Source of the DNA: Mesocentrotus franciscanus
Lineage: Eukaryota > Echinodermata > Echinoidea > Camarodonta > Strongylocentrotidae
Reading direction: 5' to 3'
DNA length: 64,000 bases
Assembly (NCBI GenBank): GCA_037976565.1
Contig: CP137682.1
Span: 29,868,782-29,932,781, forward strand
Shown here piece after piece: positions 1-12,300 of this stretch. The notes below the pieces were generated by a model. That model had not been told where the DNA came from. It searched no databases and saw nothing but the letters and a program-made list of their open reading frames with translations. The position numbers were made by a program, and so were the translations under genes. Position 1 is the first letter of the stretch. The number at the start of each line of letters is the position of its first letter.

Positions 1-343
1 TGAAGCATGGTTCAAGGATCTTCTGAACCCTAGGATCTACAGCTGTCAAAGACTCAGGTTTGCCTAACTGGCCTGTTAAAATAAGAGCCACCAGGGCCAG
101 AGGATGCATCGAGTCTCCCCACAGCCGCTTCATGGAGTACAGCTCCACTAATGTTCCTGCAACTGACCAGATGTCATGTTTGTTGGAGTGCCTGTAACCG
201 GGTTCCTTTGCGCCAAGTGCCTCTGGGGGCATGAAGCTCGGTGTGCCTCTCATGTTGACTGAGGATTGGGACATTAGGTTGCGGTTCTTGATGTGGGCCA
301 GGCCCAAGTCACAGATGTAGGGACGAACTGTTGCAGTGTCCAC
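1..343 (-). CDS. Exon P: kinase activation segment and C-lobe, cut by window edge
   Basis: The exon begins in phase 0 after a tattgttag acceptor and runs off the window after at least 343 bases. It encodes PYICDLGLAHI (DFG is DLG, as in RIPK1), an activation loop ending RGTPSFMPPEAL (APE is PPE), KHDIWSVAGTLVELYSMKRL (the DxWSxG helix F motif) and the start of helices G-H. The end of the kinase domain and any stop codon lie to the left of the window. Confidence 0.95.
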   Translation of the reverse strand, partial: MDTATVRPYICDLGLAHIKNRNLMSQSSVNMRGTPSFMPPEALGAKEPGYRHSNKHDIWSVAGTLVELYSMKRLWGDSMHPLALVALILTGQLGKPESLTAVDPRVQKILEPCF

Positions 344-3300
344 CTAACAATAAAAAACACTATATTTCATGATGGGTAAATTCCCTTAGATGAAATTGAA
401 CTAATGGTAGAATACAGGACATGTTATTTTAGAGATCGAATATATACAACATAAATATAAAGGGTTACGTATCTTCAGTTCTTGTATAGCCTTGTATATA
501 TAGTGAGTATCACACACACATGTATGAAAGAATGTTTCTATGTTCTTCCTACATAGATTTAGCCTACCAGACATCATCAGAACACAAAGCATATCAAGAA
601 ATACATGTACATCCTAGCAGACCCATTCGGCATGAATTTATAGTTACCCTTTAAAAGCCTAAGAAGTACAAAACTCGTACGAGAAGTACATAAATTGTTT
701 CTCCTTCCATGGAATTTGATACATCAATAAACATTCTGAACTTTTAAAATGGCTGATCGAACCCATGTACTTACTAGAATATTGGCAGGCTTAATATCAA
801 GATGCAAGATATTACAGCCATGCATGAAGGTTACAGCTTGGAGAACCTCACGAGATATCTTAAGTTTTTTAGCCCAGTCTAGAGGAATCTGCAAGTTGAT
901 TAATGATAAGCAATAAGAAAAAGGCTATTTAAACAATGTACAAAATGATATGCATATATTTGTACATGACAAATTCGGTGAGAAAAATCGAAGATATGAT
1001 CTTGACATCGTCCATGTCTGGGAAAACCTCTGTTCTCTCATGACGTGGTACACGACATGTACCTTTAAAAATACCTGCAGCAAAAAAAAAACATCCATTT
1101 CAGAAAAAAATGAATGCATTTTGAGTCTAAAAGAATGTATGCAGCTGGGGCACTTATAAACGTCGTTGTGATTTAAAGATTTGAAGGGCACTAGGTCATG
1201 CAATTTCATTGCGGCAGTTTTTGAGAATTATCACGTCATATGTGAATAAGGCCGAACTTGCACTTACAACCAGGGAACTAAATGGTATTCAGTCTGCCAA
1301 TCATCTACTTAAATGGCTCTCTTTCCTGCTCACAGCCCCCCTCAGCACATTCTCCCCCTCTCCTCCGCATCTTGCTTGGGAGGACAAATAATGCACTTGG
1401 GCATCCTCTAACTCTCGCAATAATAATGATGCTCAAACTTATCCACTTAATCAGGAGGAAATTTGGTTTTCATTAAAAGAACGCCCCCAGCTTTGTCACC
1501 CCACCATCCTCTGCATCTTTATAAAAACCTTCATACCATTAACTTAATGTTACCCCTACTTGACTATACTCCTTCAATCATCTTCAAGCCATTAGCCCAT
1601 ACCCCCTTGCTTCCTACTTTAACACCCCCTCCCTTCAGCCCCACATTTTCCTTGGAACCCTTGATTCAATTAGTTTATTTACCTTAACGTCATCCCTATC
1701 AGGGAAGATGATGGTGTATAAACTCGGTCCTTCAATGAACTGCATTACCAGGAAGGCCTCTTTTCCCTGGTATCCTAGAGCCATCATCTGAACGATGTTA
1801 GGATGAGATGCCCGTCTTAATGGAGAAAAGAGTATGGAGGAGAAAGAATGTTTCATGATAATTTCCCATCCTAAATATCTCTGGTCACAAAGCTAAGTCC
1901 TGAGTAAACACATACTCGCTACCCTACCAGGTTAGGCATGATATTTGTAATAATAATATTCTGGGTTTATACATAGCTTAATACATCAATCGTTGTGTCC
2001 CATCACTTTGTAATGGATGTACATTCTCCGATTGCAGGGGAGCATAGCAGACATGCATAATGCTGACCAACCACCATGACTTTCCGATCTTCCAAGATAC
2101 CCTTTTAATACTTTGCGGGAGAGTAAGAAATTACATAAACTCCACAAGTGTTTAGATCAAATATATATATATTTTTTACTTGAAAAACTAACACTCTAAA
2201 TTGTCCTTTTCAAACTTTAATTGATCGTAAGATTCCCTAAGGCCATTTGTCCCATTTTGTTGATGTGTCACATGACCGTACATTTTTGGGGAAAATCTAA
2301 TTAGACATGAGACTATCCGAGAGACACAAGTGGGATGGGAATACATCTGGACACCTGTGTATAGAGACTTCCTTTTCGATTTCATCTTTTCTGCTACCCA
2401 TGATGGAGATCTTTTTGACTGCCACTGGAGTCCCTCTCCAGGAGGCTTGATGGACCACTCCAAACTGCCCCTTCCCAACCACACGACCCATGTCTAGGTC
2501 AGAGACTTCAATTTTGTGCACAAGATCGAAGACTGGAATGAGAATAAAATGAGAGAAATTGATATCATACATGCATATATACAATCTAATCTGTTTTTAT
2601 GTCTAATAGTATAGATATATTGACTGCTATGAGAGACATGGCTGTTTCTATATGCTCAAGGGGACGTTGCATCCTGCCATGACTCAGAGGCGAGCCGAGG
2701 GGTCATCCAGGATGCAACGTCCCCGAGAGCCAGTATAGAAACAGCCATGTCTCGAATATTAAAGCAGTCCATATATTTTTTATATACCGAAATAACATAA
2801 CGATCTACAAAGAATTCTTACCTTCTCCTTTTCTTGAGTAAAGATTGGTTAAAACATCACAATCTGTGAAAATGTCTGTTAATCTTCGCTAGAAATTTGC
2901 CTGACTGTTACGATCATTGGGGGAATCGCACACACTAAGCGACCAAATCGCACACAAACTGTATGGTATCCGCGCTCGCACAAACTTTTTACACGTAAAC
3001 CAATGGGGATCTCGCCAAAATGTATTTATGCGGCCAGTTAACCGGGGCATGAGGGCATTTTTTAAAAGACTATTGACCAGTAGGCGGGCATGAGTGCATT
3101 TTTTAAAAGACTATTGACTGGTAGGCGGGCATGGCTAAAATCATGACTCCAGTTTCGATTAATCAGATGGCTTGATTTCTAAAGTAAGGTATATAATATA
3201 GATATATCGACTGCTAGCTACGATATGCCTGGCTGTTTTATAGGCTCAAGGGGACGTTGCAATCTGCCATGACCCCGAGGCGCGCCAGGGTGTCCCCGCG

Positions 3301-6300
3301 AGCCAGTATAGAAACAGCCAGGCCTCGAATATTAAAGCAGTCGATATATCTTTTACATACAAGACGGTAAACTGTGGAGTTTTTTGCTAAACGATTGGCA
3401 ATAGGGGATGAAAATAAATGTAGCTGCATTCAAAAATGGTTTTACACATAATTGTAACTCGGTTATTTGATATAAGATATACACATGTGAAGCGCAGTAT
3501 GCTTTAAAAAAGTGATTAACCGGTTTACAACACCATGTGTTGACATGTAGGCTTAAGCCCCGCACACACTACACGATTTTCCTGCGATCCGATTTTCATA
3601 GAAAGGGCGGTTATATTAGATATGGAAATCTAAACAACGACTATCCTCCCAATTTAGGTTCTAAATAATGATAAGAATATTAAAACCCGGAATATTAGTG
3701 CGTTTAATTTTTCAGGTCAGTATAAAAGCCGAATGTGCCTCAAATTGTCGCACTACTGGTCTGACGTTACTACGATTCTGAGCCGATTTAGTTTTTCCCC
3801 CTCCAAGGGAGCATGACATCCCCTGAAATTTTAATCATATGACTAGTCAGCTCCTTGTTCATCAAGATTTTACATGTTTAAACGTTCATATACAATGTTA
3901 TATACCTCACTTTAGAAATCTAGCCATCTGATTGGTCGAAATTTCGTGATTTCAAGCCATGCCCCACTCACACCTACTCACAGGAAATAGCAATAGCCCA
4001 CACGGAATAGTTAAATTTTTTTACCCTCATCCTAATTCTCCTGCGATCCCCATTGGTTTACTTAGTTTGCGCGAAGGGCGCGCGGCATTCCATACATTTT
4101 TTGTGCGATTAATTTGGTTGCTACAAACACAGTACAGCGCAGACGACCGCCGATCTCGATTATAGCTAGGCCTAGATCTACATGTAATGACGAGATGACG
4201 CCCCTTTGGAAATATAGAGATAAACCTTCTCTTTCATATGACACCTCATTTTTTGAGTATCACCTTCAGGATCACAAGCAATGAAGGTTTGAATCTTGAT
4301 TTTTAATTTATGAGTTTGACCAATTTGGCATGATCGCGCAATGCACGTAAACTGCATAGGATATATGCGTGCAATCTCAATGGTCAACTAAGCAGGGAGC
4401 TGAGACTGCAAGTTTATCAACACAGGCTTCGATATCGTAAACAAACTTGATTACCATGCATGATTGACCAGTAAGTCGCACAAAATTGTATTCTATGACC
4501 CTGTTTTCAGTATATAAAAGTTATAATGACTGCTTTAATATTCGAGGCATAGTTGTTTTTGGCTCTCGGGGAGGTTACATCGTGCTATCACCCCTCGGCA
4601 CGCCTCGGGGTGATAGCACGATGTAACCTCCCCTTGAGCAATAAAAACAACTATGCCTCTCATAGCAGTCATTATTACTATACTATCACAAGCTCTTCCA
4701 AAATCGGATCGTATTCAGATGGTGTAGTGTGCAGCAGGCTTAACTTGTTTATTTCATATGTAGATGTTTACCTTCAATTTTTGGCTTGCCAGTTTTCTTT
4801 TGGTTTCCTGCTGAAAAATCAGCTCCACTTTTACTTTCAGCCGAGTCCTGTCTTATCCGAGTTGGAGAGCCTTTATCAGTGCCGCTCAGACCATCGTTTC
4901 GCTTTACGATATCATCGTTGTCAACAATGATGGTGTTATTGCTCAGGCGTCCCTTCTTCACATCCTTGTCTTCCCCGAGGTCATCCCATGATGACATATC
5001 ACCAGCTCTGAAAAAGATTTTGACGAAACGTATAATGTCCTAGACATAATGACGTTGCAATTAGTGAAGAAATTATAATTGTAAGTACACTACATTCATA
5101 ATAGACTAGGGTACAGGTTGTTTTGTTAATAATGCAAGGTGACAAGAAAAGAATAGTTTGTAAAATCATTTAGATAAAACATGAAGTTAAGGGGATTTGC
5201 AATGGTAAATATTAATTAACATCAGGTTTCAGGGGCAAGAAAAGCAACATGTAGATAGAAAATTCTGCTTGGCAGTACACACAAAATTAGACCAATACAA
5301 ATTACATTATTTTGATCTCATATGATTTTTGACATCTTTTTAATTCTTTATATACCACACATCTAATCCCCCTGTGTCACATTGTATTTATCGTGGGATA
5401 AATATACTAATGTGTCATGAAAGGAATTTGTTCCAGACGAGTAAGGAATTATTTTGTTTAAGAACTGGCAGGAAATGTACTACTCAAAGGTCATGTAGAG
5501 GTAATCAAGCTTAGGATGCATCATTGCATAAATTTGCATTTATGACACAGAGTCAATCTGTTTTTTTTTATTGCATGCTTCTAGCTGCCTATTGAATGTT
5601 TCTTGTTGTTAATTGTAATCCGGCAACCTGTTGGTATATAAATAAAAAAATCTTGCGTACCTTAGATGGTTTGATGTTAATGACCCGGGCAAGGAAAGGG
5701 AATAAAGGGAGGTGGTTTAAAAAGAATCAGGGAGAACCCTTCAAGTTAGTGCTAGGGTGTAGAAGTTATGCACGAGCTATATTTTAGTTATTAAGGCAGC
5801 AGAAGCATTTTCTCTGGGAGTTTTCATGAACGAGGCGAGATGCGAGTCCAAGCTGCCATGTTTTCGATAAAAAGTATTGGACCCTCATGAATAAGGAGCT
5901 CGGCCTGCCTGCACGTTATCCGTGGTCAAGAAGCGGGGAGTCAGCAAGAGAGACATTAGGGACTTTTAGATTTGCACGTCGACGTAGTGGACTGCCACGT
6001 GTGCCATTCTTTCAAGGCACTGGCCCGTGCCCGGCAGTGCCTTAAAAGGACGTCACATTACCTTAAAAAGATGTCACCGTGGCAGTCCACGTTCTCGTCG
6101 TGTAAACTCTAAAAGTCCCTATTACAAAGCTGAGCTGCCCGGTCGACAGCGTTGTCAACCAAGTTTAGAGACTGGCCAAGCGACCCGGAGCTGTGAGGGA
6201 CTTACCAGATCAGATGAAAGCTACCCTGTATTAAAGTTATGTACTTGTAAATTGTTTATGTTTTGTTGATCTTGAACGCCACGATTTGAAGGTTGAAGAT

Positions 6301-9300
6301 TAAAACTTCATTATACCTCTATGCAATTGTGTTCTGTTGTGGTTTCTAATGAGATAGCAGTTTAAATAATTTAAAAAAGTCACTCACGTGACAAAATGGC
6401 TTGATCCAGTATCCAACACTGTTTCCAGTGCAACATTCATCTTTACTGGTGTTACAAGGGTTGTCTTGGAGCATTTAAGACTAGAAATGGGTGATTGTGC
6501 AAAGCTATTGTGATGCACCAAGCAATCATTCTGTCAATTGTGCCTATTTTTTTGTGCAAAATTGCATGTGTGGCAACAAAGCGACCGTACAGACAAGCAA
6601 AGAAGGCAACCAAAGCGTTAAGGATATTGACTTACGTCTTTTCACGAGCGATCTTCTTCAAAGTCTTCTTCAAATCAGCATTTCTGATGTAATATAACGG
6701 TGTTCGACATTCGGCATTCTCGAGGTCTATTGACCCTCCATTGAGAACCATGTAGCAGAGTGCTGCGGCAGCACTGGTATCAACTCCACAATCTCTAAAA
6801 CGCTTTCGAATCTGGGAGAAAATACAGAGCATCAAGTCAATCAATCTTTGCACAGATGTGGAGTGATTTGGTGTATTTGATTAGAACACCAAGTTAGAAT
6901 CCCTGAAAATCTGAAAATCTAGGACCCCTGGTTATTACTTGGGGGATGGTACAAGTTGCTTTAGAAAAGTAGAGATTCCTCCAAATTAATGAGCATTAAA
7001 ATCATAGAATAAAACTATAATCACAAGAGCTATTATTTAATGACTAAATGGAGTAAGTTGCTATGAGTGAATGTATATGAACCCTAGCAGTCGAACTGAA
7101 TGTTGCTTTGAACTCCTTCATTTTAATGGTGGCAGCGGTGGGATAGAAATCCTAGTAATCAAAATGACTGGTGACTCCCCCAGTCGAAATAAAATAGTCA
7201 AAAACTACAAAAAAAATATATGAAAAATAGACCAAGAAAATATATTTTCTCACTATTTCGTCTCTCTTAAAATAGATGGAAAATAGTCCAGAAATAGATT
7301 AAAAATAGAGAAAAAATAGCAAAAAATATATTTTTAGGTTATATGTTTTGGAACGCTTGAAAAATAGCGAAAAAATAGAAAAATATACAGAAAATATATG
7401 AAATAAAATAGTCTGAAACTATATATAAAAATATATGAAAAATATATTTTCTCACTATTTCTTCTCTTTAAAAAATAGATGGAAAATAGTCCAGAACTAG
7501 ATTAAAAATAGAAAAAAAAATAGAAAAAAAAATGTATTTTTAGGTTATATGTTTTGGAACGCTTAAAAAAATAGCGAAAAAATAGAAAAATATACAGAAA
7601 ATATATGAAATAAAATAGTCTAAAACTATATATAAAAATTATGAATTAAAATATATTTTCCCACTATTTTGTTACTCCAAGAAATAGCAAGAAAATAGGA
7701 AGGAAATATATGAGAAATATCTTTAAAATATATCCAGACTGCAGTCACCATCACAATACACTCTCTATATCATCATCTATGACCCTCTCACAATCACATC
7801 ACCCCTAAAAAAGATCTGACAACACTCACTTAACCTTTCAGATTAGTGGAGACAAATTTAAGCTACAAGTATTGAAAGAAATCGTTAAAATATATACAGT
7901 GTACGATCTGGAACATGAATTTAATGGTATATACATCAATGAATTTGTACAGCTGATAATGGAAAAGCATGGACCCTATAAAAGATGCCTGAAAATTTGG
8001 CTTATGTTGAGATCTTGTTTTATCCTAGATGGATATAAAAATAAAAAGGACAATGTAGAAAAGAATATGCATCCTAATAATAAACTTTTTGGCAAGTACA
8101 GTGAAAGGAATTGTAGCACATAATGTATATAAAAAGATAAATAACGATTAACCTTTCGCAAATAATATTTATATAATATACAGCTCGGAAAATAATTATT
8201 AGACCACAAAGTATCGGGCGCATAGATATATGAAATCTGTATATTTTTGATGGGCTCAATCAGTGGGTTATGAAATCACCACTGGTACTAATGGTGGAAT
8301 CTTGGATAAGAATTCTAAAACAGTGGTATACACATATTCTTTTTTCGCTAAAAGTGTCCAGATAGCCATTTTCGGACGATTTTGTGGTCCATTAGGTTAA
8401 ACTAGTGTTTTCCAGCATTTATGTGATGTGAGTCAAATTTTGAAACCAGGAAGGGTCGACTTTTAATGAAGAGTTGTTTTACATTTTTGATAAACGCATT
8501 TCAAGTAAATATCAAATGAATGGAGTCAACCCAGTGTTCAGTGAAGAAAGATTCAAAACTTACCTCACTTGACCACAATGTCTGAAAATACTTGTTTGAC
8601 CCAATGGACCACATAATTGGCACCAACATGGCCATGTGGGCACTGTTAATTGGGAAAAACATGTGTACATCTTTGTAATCAGCACATTTTATCCCTGAAT
8701 CCACCAGGACGACTATGTAATCCAGTGATTGAATCCACCAAAAAGATTAATATTTTTTGTACTAAAATAAATGTTCTAATTTGGGGCATATATACAGTCA
8801 ACTCTGACTTATGCAAGGTCAAAACAATGGAAAATAAAGAGAAAAGACTAATATAACACCTTCGACTTAGGCCTGCATTCATCTTATGCAAATTCGACTT
8901 AGGCAGAGTTGACTGTATGTGATAGATAGGTTTCTGTAAAATTAAATAAATATACATGAAAATGTATCATACCGGTAAATACCAAACATGACATTCTTTG
9001 GCACATAAAAATTATTTAAAAAAAACTTTCCAGTATTGTGCATATATATGCATCCCTATACATGTTATGGCAAGCTACTGAAAGGCAAGGAAAATATTTG
9101 CACTGAATATAATAAAATAATATAACATTTTATAAACATATATGAAAAGTACATCTATTATAACACACTGGGGCAGAATGCAGCTATTGTTTGGCAGTTG
9201 ATATACAAAAACATTGATGGACATTATACTTTACCACCCCCCCCCCTCCATAACAAGAACACTTAAAGATGAAAAAAAAAAATACAAGAGACCTGTCACA

Positions 9301-12300
9301 GTGGGTCTTTAGCTTACCTGAGCATGCAGCTTTCCAAGCTGGGCACTTTGATCATTTTTCTTCAGTAAATTGAGATACCCTTCACACATTGATGACTCCT
9401 ACCAAGTTCAGTTACAATAATCTACCAATTATGTTTTTTCAAGAAGACAATAATGTTGATTTGGCTTTTCTTTTGCTGCCCCCCCCCCCCGATGCACCAC
9501 CCCCACTTGAACAAATTAAGATCCCCTTACTTTTAAGAGATGACTCCTGCCAAGTTTGGTCAAAATCTACTTTATGCGTTCTGAAGAAGATTGACATGTT
9601 TTTTGGCCCTATATTTAATTTCCTCCATCTTTACTCTCAGAGCCTGCTGGAATTCAGCTGATTTGTGTCCGTCCCCCTTTGATCTTCCTGCAATTGTTGA
9701 AAGATATAAACAGAACAAAAATATTTAGAAGTATTAGTGATGGTTATCAGAATTGCCAAGATCGAGTAGCGTCACATGTTACTGTAGCTCAAACAACACG
9801 ATGCTCAGAAATAAAATGATAGTACAGTTCACTGGATACTGCCCATAAAAAAGCCATAAAAGTAGAGCTTTTTGAAAAGTATAATCAACTTCGCATAAGT
9901 CAATCTTGACATGCAAAAGTTAAAGTCGCAATTAAAAGTTTTATTTTCAAAATAGGCACTTATTCAACATTCAAAATCTATAACTTACGGGTCCTTGGTC
10001 TTTCAAGCAAGTCAACAGAGTACCACTTCTTTTTAGCCTCATCGTAAGCCTCCCATCCATCGATCCTCATCCTCCGGCCACCTGCCGAACTTCGCTGCTC
10101 AAACCACCCTCTTCACATTATCCAGTGTGACTGTGAACACACACGACGAGTGCATGCATATTCTAGAAAAGAAAAAAAGATTATATGATTTAAATCATTT
10201 TACAAATTTTACAAAATATATCCTGGAAAAAAGGCATGCATGCACATGATGAACAGGATTCCTACTAGTAATTAGAAATCTATAGTAGGGCCTACAGGCT
10301 GGATCTCTAAAACTAAAACTAAAAGGCCCGTATTCTGAAGTCAGGTTTAACTTTAAACCTAGGTTTAAGTCTAGTCTAAGCCTCGCCTACCTCTCAGATT
10401 TAAACCTAGGTTTAAAATTGCGTTTCTGAAGTCAGGTTTAACTTAAACCTAGGTTTAAGCCTGGTCTAACTTTGTAGAAATTGTACACATATTTAAACCT
10501 GGGGTACACCTAGTTTAAGTCTGGCTTAAGTCAGAGAAGCTAGTAGACACCATTACGACGAATTATTGCAAATAATGAGACCGGAGAGACCTCTTGTGGA
10601 AAGAAAAAAACCCTTTCACATTCACGATGAATTTTCGCATCGCTGTCGTTTTACCAAATAAACAGCGATTTGCAGACCACCTACTTGCTAGCTAGCCGAC
10701 TCCAACACTGGAGAGACACACGGACATCCCGTGCGGATGAAAGTGCGCCTTGCGATTTTATGCCTTCGGCAAGTTTGAACATTAATTTGGATACTTTAAT
10801 TGCTTTTTGAATCTTTATGCCTACAATTTTCTAAATCTTAAAATTTTATATTTTATATAAGTTTTTGTGATTTGTATAGTACGACAATCCTTGAAACTAA
10901 AAAGTTGCCAAAGTAAATCGACACGTATCACTTTGTTGCAGAGAAAAACAAATATAGTAGCCCCATACCATATAGTTTGACGTTATGTTCACGTAGTTTG
11001 AAGCTGTGAATGCAATGCACATTTTCGAATTGCGTCCCAACGATGTAAACAAATGCGAGTTAAAATAAAATTGTAAGGTTGGATTTAGAGTTAGGAGTAA
11101 ATTCATGTAGAACTAGATTTATATTTATAAGGCAATCATGGATTAATTAAGAGCCAACGAGCGTATTAAACCGGAAATCTAGTAGAGTTTTGGGTAATTG
11201 TACAATTCCTGCCCAGATCAAAATATGATTGATGTCAAAACATCCAGAAGTTAGAACATCCTAAAAATGCACTAGGCTAGATCTACATCTACCGTAAATA
11301 AGATGAAAATGACTAATAAAAGAGAAACTAAAAATGATCAAAAATACCTTCTTGATGCAGAATAACTAGTCCAAGGTCAACATTGAATCTCATTTGGTCG
11401 AATTTTAGGCGTTTTGTTAGGACAATGCATTACGTTTTCTAACCGTGTGTACGTGTACGTACGAACGAATGCGCGCACGATCGAATGATTATGCGCGCAC
11501 GGTGGCCGAAGGGGATCGCGATACCCGGCCATACGTGTACACCACAGAACTGTGATGTGCACGTCGGTTCGAAAAAGGATCGCATTGTCCTAAAAACGCC
11601 TAAAATTCAACCAAATGAGCTTCAATGTTGACCTTGCATGGACTAGTTATTCTGCATCAAGAAGGTATTTTTGATCATTTTTAGTTTCTCTTTTAGTCAT
11701 TTTAATCTTATTTAGAGCATTTTTATGATGTTCTGGAAGTTTTGACTAATCTGGGCAGAAATTGTAGAATTACCGAGTTTTGTATCGATTATTTATTTAA
11801 TATTTTTAAAGGCCAATTATTCGCCCTAGACATCTAGGCCAAGATTTAGAATTTTTCAGCAGTTTTACAATAAATCAAAGGGTAAAACAAACAAAAGATC
11901 ACGCCGTAACGTTCATCGGTTGCTTCGAAAGAGATTTTTTTATGTCAGATATTTTGAATTGAAATTATTAAATTTGCAGCACGAAATCCAGCTATAGCAG
12001 CTAACCTGGAAGATGGGTGAGCTGTACTACTGAGCATGTGCAGTAGAAGCAGACGACATCTCCATGGTAGTTAAACCTTGACTTAATTAGACTAGACTTA
12101 AACCCGGGTTTAACTAAACCTGGCTTTCAGAAACTGAAATGATACTTAGACCTGAAGTCTGACTTAGTTAAACCCGGGTTTAAAGTTAAACCTGGGTTTA
12201 ACTAAACCTGACTTCAGAATACGGGCCAAAGAGTCTTAAACTATACTAAAGTCAATCATGACTGATACTGTTAGTCTTACTCTTACTTAGTGATAGTGAT

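Noticed and set aside
1282..1687. Proline-rich plus-strand frames between exons N and O
   Set aside because: C/T-rich intron sequence opposite to the host gene, with no start context or homology.
4772..5007. Possible RING finger in the linker exon
   Set aside because: The encoded linker lacks any paired cysteine/histidine spacing.
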